From positions 1-64,000 of the forward strand of contig NZ_ATVL01000013.1 of assembly GCF_000420705.1 (NCBI RefSeq): DNA of 64,000 bases, written 5' to 3'. Shown here one piece after another: positions 27,406-35,894 of the stretch. Position numbers and translations under genes: made by a program. The stretch's first letter is position 1, and each line of letters starts with the position of its first letter. The stretch comes from Hymenobacter norwichensis DSM 15439 (GTDB taxonomy: Bacteria > Bacteroidota > Bacteroidia > Cytophagales > Hymenobacteraceae). The notes under the pieces were generated by a model. That model was not told where the DNA came from, did not search any database, and saw only the letters and a program-made list of their open reading frames with translations.

Positions 27406-27665
27406 GGTATGGGCTTCTGCCAGCTAAGAGCCCTAAGCCGGCCCGTACACACATTCCGCCCAGAAAATAATTAGCAATCCGCTACTAATCAGTCAATATA
27501 ATTTCCATTTACCTGTACTTATTTTCCTATACTTACCTGAGTTTACTGCTGATGCTACCGAGGAGTAGTCGGGAGGCGGCAGCTTGGGCAGCCGACTACG
27601 GCCCGCCCCTGCTTGGCATTAGTAGGGTTTACCAGTCTTGGGTCAGTTGTATAAATGCGGGGGCG

Positions 27666-28235
27666 ATGCCTGCTACGGATACTGGTTTGTGGGAAGCAAT
27701 TCAGCGCGACGATGTCGGCGCCTTTGAGGTGCTGTACCAGCGTTACTGGCAGCGGATGTTTGCGGTAGCCTACGTCCAGCTGTCATCGCGCGAGGCGTGC
27801 GAGGAAATCGTGCACGACATTTTCCTGCGGCTCTGGACCGAGCGCCACCGCCTGCAGATTGAGTACTTTCCAGCCTACCTAGCGGCCGCCACGCGCTACC
27901 ACGTGGGCCGGTACCAGCGCGCTGCCCGGGCCCGCCCCCTGCGCTATGCCGACTCGCCTGAAACGCTCAGCTCCCGCGCCGACTACAACCTGGGAGAAAC
28001 CCGCCTGCTCGACCTCGACCTAGAAAAGCGCCTAGCCGCCGCGCTGGGCCAGTTGCCCCGGCGCTGCCAGCAGATTTTTCTACTCAGCCGGGTGCAGCAG
28101 TTTTCCAACGACGAAATTTCCCAGCAACTGCACATTTCCCGCCGTTCGGTCGAAAACCAACTCACGGCTGCCCTGCGCCACCTGCGCGTACTCTTCAAAT
28201 CTTTTGTGTTCCTACTGATAACGGATATCTGGTAA
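27666..28235 (+). CDS. ECF-type RNA polymerase sigma factor
   Basis: The protein is 189 residues from ATG 27666; an upstream in-frame ATG at 27552 adds atypical sequence. Sigma region 2 is FEVLYQRYWQRMFAVAYVQL then ACEEIVHDIFLRLW. Region 4 is LAAALGQLPRRCQQIFLLSR then SNDEISQQLHISRRSVENQL. It is the Bacteroidetes group that pairs with FecR and STN-SusC. It is divergent from fecR, so the 260-bp spacer should carry both promoters and allow separate control of sigma and operon. Confidence 0.92.
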   Translation: MPATDTGLWEAIQRDDVGAFEVLYQRYWQRMFAVAYVQLSSREACEEIVHDIFLRLWTERHRLQIEYFPAYLAAATRYHVGRYQRAARARPLRYADSPETLSSRADYNLGETRLLDLDLEKRLAAALGQLPRRCQQIFLLSRVQQFSNDEISQQLHISRRSVENQLTAALRHLRVLFKSFVFLLITDIW

Positions 28236-28655
28236 AAATTGCCCGGGCTATACTGCGGAATTCTGTTTCGCGCTACTGTCTTGCCCTGAAATAGGTTGGC
28301 CTTGGTTAAAAGTTTAGCCTAAAGGTTAATTGGTGAGCTTGTCAGCTGCCACTTTCTACCCGAGAATAGGAACTGCTAGTGCGTTTTCAAGACAGAAAAC
28401 TTGCATGTAGCGCGTTTAGTCGACCATTTAAAAGAGTTGAAGTACAGTTTTCTTATCACCCTATTAGAGTTGACTGTACTTTGATTGCTACGCAAGTATT
28501 CTGAATCAAATCGGCTTATGTGCTCGGTATTGTATGTTGAAGCTGTCTGTACAGAAATACAGGCGTTTTACCGAATAAACATCCCTGAAAACGGTTGAAT
28601 GCAGGATTTCAGCTTATAACTACCGCAGTTGGAAGACACTCACTTAACTTCTGTA
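28236..28655. other. Intergenic spacer without recognisable features
   Basis: This is AT-richer DNA after the sigma gene. I see no convincing open frame, RNA gene or repeat in it. Confidence 0.5.
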
Positions 28656-28940
28656 CTAAACTTTTAATCTGAGGCCAAACTTGCGGACTTCCTGCGGCCA
28701 GGAGTCCAGGATGGCTGTCGTGGGGGCCGCCACCAGAAAGGGCGTGACGGTGGCCTCTAGCGGTTGGCTTTCCGCTAGTACCCGCGCCCTATCACGCAGG
28801 CCGAGGAGGGTCTTGCCGACCCCCATAGTCACCGCCACCCCGGCTAGGCGGCGTCTTTGGACGAGCGCCAGGATATGGTCTTGCAGGGCTTGTTGTTTCG
28901 CCTGCGTTGTCGGGGAAGCCCCAGCGGGAGAAGCACGCAT
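28656..28940 (-). pseudogene. Truncated SNF2/DEAD-like helicase N-terminus
   Basis: From an ATG at 28940 the minus strand encodes 94 residues: QALQDHILALVQRRRLAGVA, a Walker A VTMGVGKTLLGL, then a strand TPFLVAAPTTAILDSWPQEVRKFG. This matches motifs I and Ia of superfamily 2 helicases and then stops, so the other motifs are missing. The gene seems cut at the boundary of the G-skewed island. A small ATP-binding protein is possible but less likely. Confidence 0.55.
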
Positions 28941-29329
28941 AAGGAAAGAAGCAGGGCCTAAACGGGTACGAAGCAAAAGTAACCAAGCAACGGGGCTACT
29001 CCGCATCGGTCCCTTACCAATCGTTCTGCTCCGAGAACCGGGGCTGGCGGACAGCACCCTGGCAACACCGCACCGCCCGGCCGATATAGCCGAAAAAACA
29101 CCGGACCATCGCCCGGTAAAAGGATACTCGGCTGGTCGGGGCCACGAGGCTACCGACAGGCCCTTGCGGAGAGGATGCCTGAGCGAGCGAGGCCAGTACG
29201 TGGTAGCGGAAGGACCAACCATACCAGAGAAAGAGCAACGCGTTCCGGCGGGCAATCGCCCCAGTAGAGAACCGGGGTTGCCTCAAACGGAACGCGTCCA
29301 GTAGGAGCCGAAGCAACAACTGGGATGTT

Positions 29330-32150
29330 GACAGAAGTGGCCCGCGGGGAAAAAGAAAAGGGGGCTGGAAGAGGTCGGGAGTCCGGCGGGGACGTAGCCC
29401 GATTCGGAGGCCGGCTATTTGGGAGAAGCTGGGAAGTCAGTCGAGCGGGAGGAGCAGGAAGCAGGTCAGCAGCGGAGCGGCAGCAACAAAGGAACAGCGC
29501 TGAAAAGAGAGCGGAGCGGAAAACTGAGCCGATAGGAAAGGGAGCGGCGAAAAAGCAGAACAGCAACCAAACGAGCCAGGCGGAAAAGTGTGGCGGGCGG
29601 AGGGAGCACGACTCAGGGGGCCAGGTAAGAAGCACTGTCAAACCCATAATCAGCAATCGGCGGGTAGGGAAGGATGCCAAAAGGGGAACGATCTTCTTTT
29701 CTCCACTGCCTAGTTATTTGACGGTCGGGTGCTGGGAGAAAACAGAGGGCCCGTAGAAAATGGGTGGTTTGTCGGGGCAGGGTGGCTGGGCTGAGTGGGA
29801 GTTAGCAGTGAGTAGAGAGGCGAGAGAAGGCCGGTACATTTAGCGCGGGGTAGCAGGTGGGGTGAGGAGGGTTGAAGGAGTGCGCGCCGAAAAAACGAGC
29901 AGTCAGAAAACAGAGGCCGGCATAAAAGCAGAGGGAACTGATAAATCGGGAGGGGCAAAAAGTGACGGCTGAAGGAAAATGTAGCGGGGAGAAATTGGCG
30001 GCCCAGTCGGAAACAGAAGCAAGGGAAATTTCAAGAGCTGCTTGAAAACAGGGGTGGCTGGTAAGTGGGAGGCTGCTGGAAATGCAGGGACAGGTAATAG
30101 TCGGGCGGGAGGGTAATGGTAGGGGTAGTCGTCAGTGGGTGCTGGTGAATACAGAGGGCAAGTTGTGAGAGAGCGGGCGAGCGTATTGATAAGGTTGGAG
30201 TCGGGGTTGCGCAAATTTCAGGACAGGTGATTCTGGGGAGTCAGGTGAAAAAATTGAAGCAGGTATAAGAGGGCATAGGCTGTTTTGGTAGTCTCAATGA
30301 GAAGAGAGATAAGTTGGCAACTGGTATGGGTGGCGTCGGTGAGGTTGAGCGAATCGAACGGAGAGAAGCTGGCAGGAGTCAGGGGGTGTTGAGTGGTCGG
30401 GTGATATTTCGGGGTAGCTCAGATTTGGACAGAGGGCGTGGGGTAGCAGCTAGAGCGGGTGACAAGAAATTGTAGTGCCGGTAAAATCGAGGAAGTAGCG
30501 GAGAGGGCCAACGTCAGAATTTCAGGTCAGCACAAAAAGTAGGGCGGGTGGAAAAGTGGGCGAGTGGGGTGGCGCTAGTTCAGGGAGAAAAATGGCAGCA
30601 GGGTTGAGAAGCAGGTGAGGCATTCGTGAGGGTAGGTGGTAGAAAGGCCAGCGTCAGAAAAGCAAAAGTTAGAGGCAAGCTAGAAATGAATAAGAGCAAC
30701 ACGGTAGGGGGAAGGGGCTCACGTAGTCGGTGGGAAAAATCGGGAGCCGTGTTGCAATGGGAAGTTGGTGGAAGGTGGTTGAGGGGACGAGGTGAGGTGA
30801 AGCAGGTCGCGCGGAAAATTCGGGGAGTCAAAAAAGGTAGGCCGGCAGAAAAGCGGAGGTAGCTGAAAAATTGGAGGCGGCAAAAAAGTCGTCAGGGCAG
30901 AGGTGAAGGTTAAGTCAGGGGAGTCGTAAAAAGTGGCCCTGGAAATTTTAGGAGCGAGCGGAAAACGGGTGGACTGGAAAAGTAGAGCATGACGAAAATG
31001 GAGGTGCGCCGGAAAAAAGAGTAGCGCTGGAAAAGGTGGTCGAGGGCAAAAAGAACGACGGGGGAAAAGACGAGGAAGTGTAGAGAGCCGGAGTAATCAG
31101 AAAAAGGTCGGCAGGGGTGGAGCTGCTTTTGGGCCAGGTAGAGAATGAAGAGGGAGCGTTAAAATCAGGGGAGCGCAAATTTTTAGAAGGGGTGATTTTG
31201 GACGGTAGTTGAAAAAGGAAAGGCCTTGGTAAAAGGTGGTAGGGCTGGAGGTGGTAGGGCCGAGGCAAGGGCGTGGTGGGAGTGTGTCTGGCCGGGGGTG
31301 GTACAGCAATCGCAATGAAATGGAGCGGGCGAACTGGTGGCGGCTAGGTGATGGGTGAGGCCGGTTGAAATTTGTTGGTAGCTCGGATTTGCAGCGTGGT
31401 CGTTAGGCTGGCGGTAAGGAAAAGTAGGGCGGGGGAGTTTGAAGGAGCTGGCTGAAAATGTAGGAAGCAGGGAAAGGGGCCAGCGTCGGATTTTCAGGAG
31501 AGCAGAAAAATAGGGGACGGCATAAAAGGAGCGAGTAGGGCAATGGGGAGCGTGGTGGGGTCGGGGTGAAATGTGGTAGTAGGAATTAAGTGAAGTTGAG
31601 GTAAAAGCGGGTGAGTAGTGATAGAGCGGAGAAGTAGACTAGTGGCTAGGAGAGCAGATGCGAGTAGAAGGGCCAGTGAAAAAAAGACCCGAAACCACTC
31701 GAAAGGAAAAGAGCAGTGACGGGTAAAAATTGGTGGAAGGGCCAGCAGCAGGAAATCGAAAATCAGCAGCTGGGTGGTATGTAACAAAAGTGAATCAGCG
31801 GCGAAGGTTGCTCAGGTAGTTGGTGGGAAAATTGGAGTAAGGTCTAGTAGTGGCGTTGGTTGTCGGTGATAGTCAGTAGCGGGTGAAGGCAGGTTCAGCG
31901 AATAGGCCAGGTAGTAGATTCCGGAGCTAATTGAAAAAGCGGTAAGGCTAGTTCGCAGGCATAGTGCTCGATGGGGGGGAGGTAGCCGAAGAAAGGGAGC
32001 TGCGGAAAACGAGGCCTGAGAGAAGGGCAGCGGTTCGGGCTAGTCGATGGTGCAGCAGGAAATCAGAGTGGCGTGGTGAGGCTGTGGTGATGTAATAGCG
32101 GCAGTGTAGGTAGCAGGCAGTAGACTAGATTAGCTGTAGCTTGTAATCAA
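29330..32150. other. Extremely G-skewed, C-poor non-coding island
   Basis: For nearly 3 kb the plus strand is dominated by G and A. At 30061-30120 I count 28 G, 15 A, 11 T, 6 C; at 30961-31020, 22 G, 25 A, 6 T, 7 C. A-tracts of 4-6 recur every 12-25 bases between G clusters. Plus-strand frames are stop-ridden; minus-strand frames are open only because stop codons are rare in C/T-rich text, and they encode Pro/Ser/Leu-rich nonsense. Degenerate repeats occur: GGCCA(A/G)CGTC(A/G)GA at 30506, 30646 and 31478, and CAGAAAA...GGCATAAAAG at 29904 and 31503. No known gene, IS or RNA is recognised. Confidence 0.7.
29774..29799 (+). other. Canonical G-quadruplex motif in the G-skewed island
   Basis: Four G runs (GGGG, GGG, GGG, GGG) are separated by loops of 2, 5 and 6 nt. 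A looser motif with four runs lies at 31538-31566. Folding is predicted from the pattern only. Confidence 0.5.
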
Positions 32151-32205
32151 CGCAGGGTTCCAATTCACGCGGTACTAGCCATAGTTAGCGAGAGGAGGGC
32201 CTTCC

Positions 32206-32284
32206 ATCAGGGCTACCGCCCTGATTATCAGTGACAAACAGAGTTTGTCGGGGGTTTATAAATGCTACCGCATTGATTATCAGT
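32206..32284. other. Candidate oriT with repeated hairpin-plus-tail units
   Basis: Two units each contain a hairpin with the same TACC loop (ATCAGGGC-TACC-GCCCTGAT at 32206-32225; AATGC-TACC-GCATT at 32261-32274), each followed by GATTATCAGT. Between them is a third hairpin GACAAAC-AGA-GTTTGTC (32233-32249). Hairpins and direct repeats just upstream of mobilisation genes are the usual make-up of an oriT. The nick site is not determined. Confidence 0.55.
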
Positions 32285-32432
32285 AGCAAAAGAAGAGTTT
32301 TATAATTATTTACGCCCTTATTTCAGCCCAAGAATAAACGCAAGTTACGCATAATCGACCCTTTTTTATTATAACTAACTAATAATCAACACAAAAACAA
32401 TCTTTTTTAAATCAATTAATACAAACAGCCTC

Positions 32433-33161
32433 ATGGAGCCAAGCAAACGAAAAGCCGGACGGCCACCAAGTGAAAAAAAGAACAACCCTGAGTTAGCCGA
32501 CCTCAAGATCACGCAGGAGACAGACCGCGTTCTGACGACCCACGCGAAAAAACTCAAGATGAGCAAACGCAAATATGCCAACGCCGCCATTGCTTATTTT
32601 GCCGAAACCGGGCTCGACCCCACCAAGGAGCGGCCGCACGGATTGGCCAACGTGTCGGCCAAAGTGAGCCACGAGACACTGGCGGTTCGGCAGCAAAATG
32701 CAGACATTGGCAACCGGCTGATTTCGATTTTGCGCGGGTGGGAGAAAACGCTTTACGGCTTTTTACAGCAGCAGCAGGCCGGCACCGTGAACTACTTGCA
32801 GCAGATTGAAAGCAACTTGCTCGCCCACCAAGTCGCGGTCGAAACCAGCTACCTGGCCCCGATGGTGGAGCAGCTATTCAAGGTCAATCTGGAAGCGTTT
32901 GTCATTCGAGACTTTGCCGTGCAGCTATTTGCGAAGGCACAGAATATGCCGGCCAGTAGTGCCGACACGCAGATGCAATTGGTTACGAATGGGCGCGACC
33001 AGCAACTGGCTACGGCGGTGCGCGAGTTCATTAAAACCAACAACGTACCCACACCCACGCTCAGCCCCAAGCCCCAGGTTCCAGCCACCCCGGCCAAACT
33101 GCCGAGTGCGCCGAGTACGCCGGGCAATGCAACCTCGGCTGCGGGGGCAACCCCAAAATAG
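32433..33161 (+). CDS. BfmA/BtgA-like mobilisation protein
   Basis: The 242-residue protein begins with basic KRKAGRPPSEKK, followed by a probable DNA-binding segment (LKITQETDRVLTTHAKKLKMSKRKYANAAIAYF, split here: about residues 28-60). Helical regions with poly-Gln (FLQQQQAG) and a Pro/Ala-rich tail follow. The arrangement matches Bacteroidetes BfmA/BtgA accessory proteins that bind oriT and assist the relaxase. The oriT candidate lies 150 bp upstream and the relaxase gene 195 bp downstream. Confidence 0.75.
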   Translation: MEPSKRKAGRPPSEKKNNPELADLKITQETDRVLTTHAKKLKMSKRKYANAAIAYFAETGLDPTKERPHGLANVSAKVSHETLAVRQQNADIGNRLISILRGWEKTLYGFLQQQQAGTVNYLQQIESNLLAHQVAVETSYLAPMVEQLFKVNLEAFVIRDFAVQLFAKAQNMPASSADTQMQLVTNGRDQQLATAVREFIKTNNVPTPTLSPKPQVPATPAKLPSAPSTPGNATSAAGATPK

Positions 33162-33356
33162 CAAGGGCGGTTGCACCGGGACTTCTACCAGTTGGCAGCA
33201 AAATGCGCTTGCAACCGGCCGGGCGTTCCAGCCGGTTTTGCCCTTACAACCGGGAGTGCCGCCGGAATGTAAGGGCACTTTTTTGGCCGTGCAACCGGAG
33301 TTGTAACCCGGGTTGTACCGGGCCTTTTTATTCTCACTGCTGAACTCAACTCTGCG
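33162..33356. other. Spacer with repeated CAACCGG words
   Basis: The word (T/G)(T/A/G)CAACCGG or a close variant occurs near 33170, 33209, 33247 and 33290, partly as inverted pairs (GCAACCGGAGTTGTAACC then GGGTTGTACCGG). It could be a regulatory or transfer-related site between the two mob genes. No gene fits here. Confidence 0.4.
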
Positions 33357-34511
33357 ATGTATGCCAAAGTAATCAACCCCAAGACCAACGGCAAAGTAGT
33401 CTATAACAACAATGGTAGTTCCCAGCGGTGTGCCAACTATTTGGTGAAGGAAGCCAAGGAGGCCGGCGGCGAAGCGACCTTCTTTGGAGCCCCCGGCACC
33501 GAACCCAAGACAGCCGACGAAGTGGTAAAGATGCTCGACGGCAATGTGAAAGGTCTGGGAAAAGACGACCCCAAATTTCATTCGCTCGTGCTGAGTCCGA
33601 GCGCCGACGAGCTACTGCTCATTGGCAACAACCCCAAGGCGCTGGAGGAATACACCCAGAACGTGATGGACCTCTACGCCAAAAACTTCAAGTTGAAAAA
33701 CGGGAAGGAGTTGGGAGAAGCCGACCTGGTGTGGGCGGCCACCATTCACCAGGAACGTAAGAACCGGGGCACCGATGAGGGGATGCAGGGCGAGAAAAAG
33801 GAGGGCCTGCAAACCCATATCCACGTGATGGTATCGGCCCGCGATGCCGACCAGAAGATTACACTCAACCCGTTGGGCAAGGCCGACCGGTTCAATCGGG
33901 TGCAGTTCCAGGCGGAGGCCGTCACCCAGATGGAAGTGCAGTTCGGGCGCACGGTGCCCCGCGACCTGGCAGCAAAAGAGCCGACCCGCCGGCAGCGGGT
34001 GGAGCAGAAAGTGGAGGAAATAACGAGTAAGGCGGCGGCCAACCGGAAAGAGAAAAAGCCGTTGACCCCGGAGCAGTTAGCCGCCAAGGATGCCCGGCTC
34101 GACGTACAGGTTGCCCGCCTAAATTCCAAGCTCGATCCCTCCTTGCAGCTCGACCCCAGCCGAGTGAAAGACATTGCCAAGGAGCGCAAGTATGACAACG
34201 TGTTCTACGCCACCCTGAGCCAGATCGAGCGCAACGCCGAGAAGGGAAAGTACACACCCCAGCCATACCACTATCTGGCGACAGGCCGGGTAGCCCAGGA
34301 ACCCAAGCTATACACCGGCCGGGCCATCGACCCCAACCGGGAATTTTCAACACCCTTGCCTAAGCGCCGGGAGGAGCCAACGCTGGCCGCCGGGATGCAG
34401 GCGCTGGAACGTTCGGCTAAAAAGTTGGGAACAGCAATGGCACCAAAAAGCCGGACGCAGGACGTGCGCAGCGACGCGGAAAAAGAGCAGGAGCAGGAGT
34501 GGGAACGGTAA
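33357..34511 (+). CDS. Mobilisation relaxase (BfmB/BtgB, DUF5712-like)
   Basis: The 384-residue protein has, in the N-terminal half, NNNGSSQRCANYLVKEA, a middle region LVWAATIHQERKN, and the HxH metal motif QTHIHVMVSARD near 150-160 that is typical of MOB relaxases. The candidate nucleophile Tyr is Tyr2 or Tyr16, but I cannot decide which. The C-terminal half is charged and coiled (EKVEEITSKAAANRKEKK). It would nick oriT and lead the transferred strand. No type IV secretion genes are in the window, so the element looks mobilisable. Confidence 0.75.
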   Translation: MYAKVINPKTNGKVVYNNNGSSQRCANYLVKEAKEAGGEATFFGAPGTEPKTADEVVKMLDGNVKGLGKDDPKFHSLVLSPSADELLLIGNNPKALEEYTQNVMDLYAKNFKLKNGKELGEADLVWAATIHQERKNRGTDEGMQGEKKEGLQTHIHVMVSARDADQKITLNPLGKADRFNRVQFQAEAVTQMEVQFGRTVPRDLAAKEPTRRQRVEQKVEEITSKAAANRKEKKPLTPEQLAAKDARLDVQVARLNSKLDPSLQLDPSRVKDIAKERKYDNVFYATLSQIERNAEKGKYTPQPYHYLATGRVAQEPKLYTGRAIDPNREFSTPLPKRREEPTLAAGMQALERSAKKLGTAMAPKSRTQDVRSDAEKEQEQEWER

Positions 34512-34512
34512 C

Positions 34513-34686
34513 GTGCCGGGCCGTCCCCCTTTAACCAAGGGCTCGTTCGTGGGCACGCCTGATCGCTTGACACGGGACGAGCTGCCGGCCTGGGAAAATC
34601 GCGCCCGACCGGGGTACAGCCCGGGGGCCGACGCACCCGGCGCGCCCCTGGCCGCTGCCCCTGGCACCAGCTCAACCGGCGTGTAA
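34513..34686 (+). CDS. Small ORF after relaxase (GTG start)
   Basis: Two bases after the relaxase stop a GTG opens 57 codons: GRPPLTKGSFVGTPDRLT then RDELPAWENRARPGYSPG and a Pro/Ala-rich end. The text is protein-like and out of frame with the relaxase. It may be a small third mobilisation protein or the frameshifted true C-terminus of the relaxase. Confidence 0.4.
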   Translation: MPGRPPLTKGSFVGTPDRLTRDELPAWENRARPGYSPGADAPGAPLAAAPGTSSTGV

Positions 34687-34707
34687 AGCCTACGGGCGGG
34701 CGAACGG

Positions 34708-34738
34708 CAGTACGCCGAAAACGCGAGTCGGCGTACTG
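34708..34738. terminator. Hairpin after the mobilisation genes
   Basis: CAGTACGCCG and CGGCGTACTG form a perfect 10-bp stem around an 11-nt loop. There is no T tract, so terminator function is tentative. DNA from here to about 35080 has no feature I can support. Confidence 0.45.
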
Positions 34739-35079
34739 TCTCCGGGAGAAAAGAATGGAGCCGCCCCCCGTACCTAGAAAGGGAGCGTCGGCCAGTTGAG
34801 CGTATGGCAGTGCGGGGCAGGCCGTCCCGACCAAGGTCTACAATCGTGTCGGGCCGCCCGACAAGCGAGGTGGTTTGCCTGTGCCAGGACTAAGGCCTTT
34901 AGAGCAGGCCGTTCGCCGGACCCGTCCGTAAAGCGTAGCAGAGATGTTGCCCGGCTTCTTCACCTCCGGGGCTTTCCGCGGGCCAGTCGCCGCCGCTTAC
35001 TGGGTTATCCGCCGCCCACGCTCGGCGACGCAGTGGACAATAGCCAGCCGCTCAATTAACGCCCTTGCCTCCCGGTTAC

Positions 35080-35470
35080 GGGCCTGGGCCCGGCTGCCAG
35101 TTCGGGGCGCCGACCAGTAGCCACTTGGTGCCGGTACTCATAGACCTCGGCCAGGTAGCGCGCCTCGGCGCCGCAGATGGGGGCGGGTCAAGGTCGGGCA
35201 CCCGCGACGAGTCGACGAGGCGCTGGGCAAACCGGGCCAAGTTCCCGTAGGCGAGGCGGCTGCCATCGCGGTGTTCTTACCGCGCGGGCGGGAATTCGTG
35301 GAAGGCCGGCGACCACCCGATCACGGACAGGGTGGGAAAGTGGTCATGGAGTTGCTGCGTCAGCCAGAGCACGGCCTCCGCTCGTTGGCCGCGGGTGATA
35401 TAGCGGTAGGGGATGTAGTGACCGTCAAGGCCCCCACGGTCAGCAGTAGCGGGTGGCCTAAAGACGGCAT
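35080..35470 (-). pseudogene. Frameshifted copy of the PDLW protein family
   Basis: From an ATG at 35470 the minus strand matches the intact gene at 35895-36419 only if the frame is changed about three times. Matching pieces are LDGHYIPYRYITRGQRAEAV..., AVLWLTQQLHDHFPTLSV..., then EHRDGSRLAYGNLARFAQRL with LVDSSRVPDLDPP, then GAEARYLAEVYEYRHQVATG. The shared text shows an old tandem duplication of which this copy has decayed. Confidence 0.7.
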
Positions 35471-35660
35471 GAAGCCGGCATGAGGTACGGGGAGGAGGCG
35501 CTGTGCGGCGGGGGCGTTGGGCGACTCGGGTAGTAGGGGAGCTAGCGACCAAAATCGGCCCGATGCGGGGCTGGGTTGGTCCACTACAAGTAGACCGATG
35601 CGCTGGTAAAGTCTAGCGGGAGGTTGTCCCCGTTGCTAGCAGAAGGCCGAGCTGCGTGTG

Positions 35661-35823
35661 CTTGTCCTTACCCAAAACTCAAAAGCCCTTCCGGCCACAT
35701 GGCCGGAAGGGCTTTTTCGAGCAATCGTCTACCCACTTTACTGCTTTTCAAGCGCGGGCAGCCAGCAAAAAAGGCCTTGGCGTTACCTTGGCGAAGGCGG
35801 AAAAAGATTTGGGTAAGGACAAG
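35661..35823. repeat. Short element with 16-bp perfect inverted ends
   Basis: CTTGTCCTTACCCAAA (35661-35676) is exactly inverted at 35808-35823. GCTGCGTGTGC occurs beside each end (35650 region and 35824 region) in direct orientation, which could be a trace of duplication. The 163-bp interval also contains a strong hairpin. Confidence 0.5.
35681..35717. terminator. Bidirectional intrinsic terminator
   Basis: AAAAGCCCTTCCGGCC pairs perfectly with GGCCGGAAGGGCTTTT across a 4-nt loop, with A and T tracts on the two sides, so it can stop transcription in both directions. It lies between the broken and the intact PDLW-family genes. Confidence 0.8.
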
Positions 35824-35894
35824 GCTGCGTGTGCCGGGCTTCCTGCTCTCACCCAACGGCCAGCACCCGGACTCACCGGTTTGCTGCACTCGGC

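Noticed and set aside
28681..29304. 207-codon plus-strand frame and overlapping minus frames upstream of the helicase fragment
   Set aside because: The plus frame is antisense to the helicase motifs and no frame here reads as a known protein.
29903..31787. Several 80-106-codon minus-strand frames in the G-skewed island
   Set aside because: They are open because C/T-rich text has few stop codons. They are Pro/Ser/Leu/Phe-rich, overlap in different frames and show no domain.
29330..32150. Reading the G-skewed island as a known large structured RNA (ROOL, GOLLD, OLE type) or as an antibody-switch-like repeat
   Set aside because: The composition recalls G-rich R-loop regions, but I see no conserved RNA motif and the repeats are too degenerate; kept only as an unexplained island.
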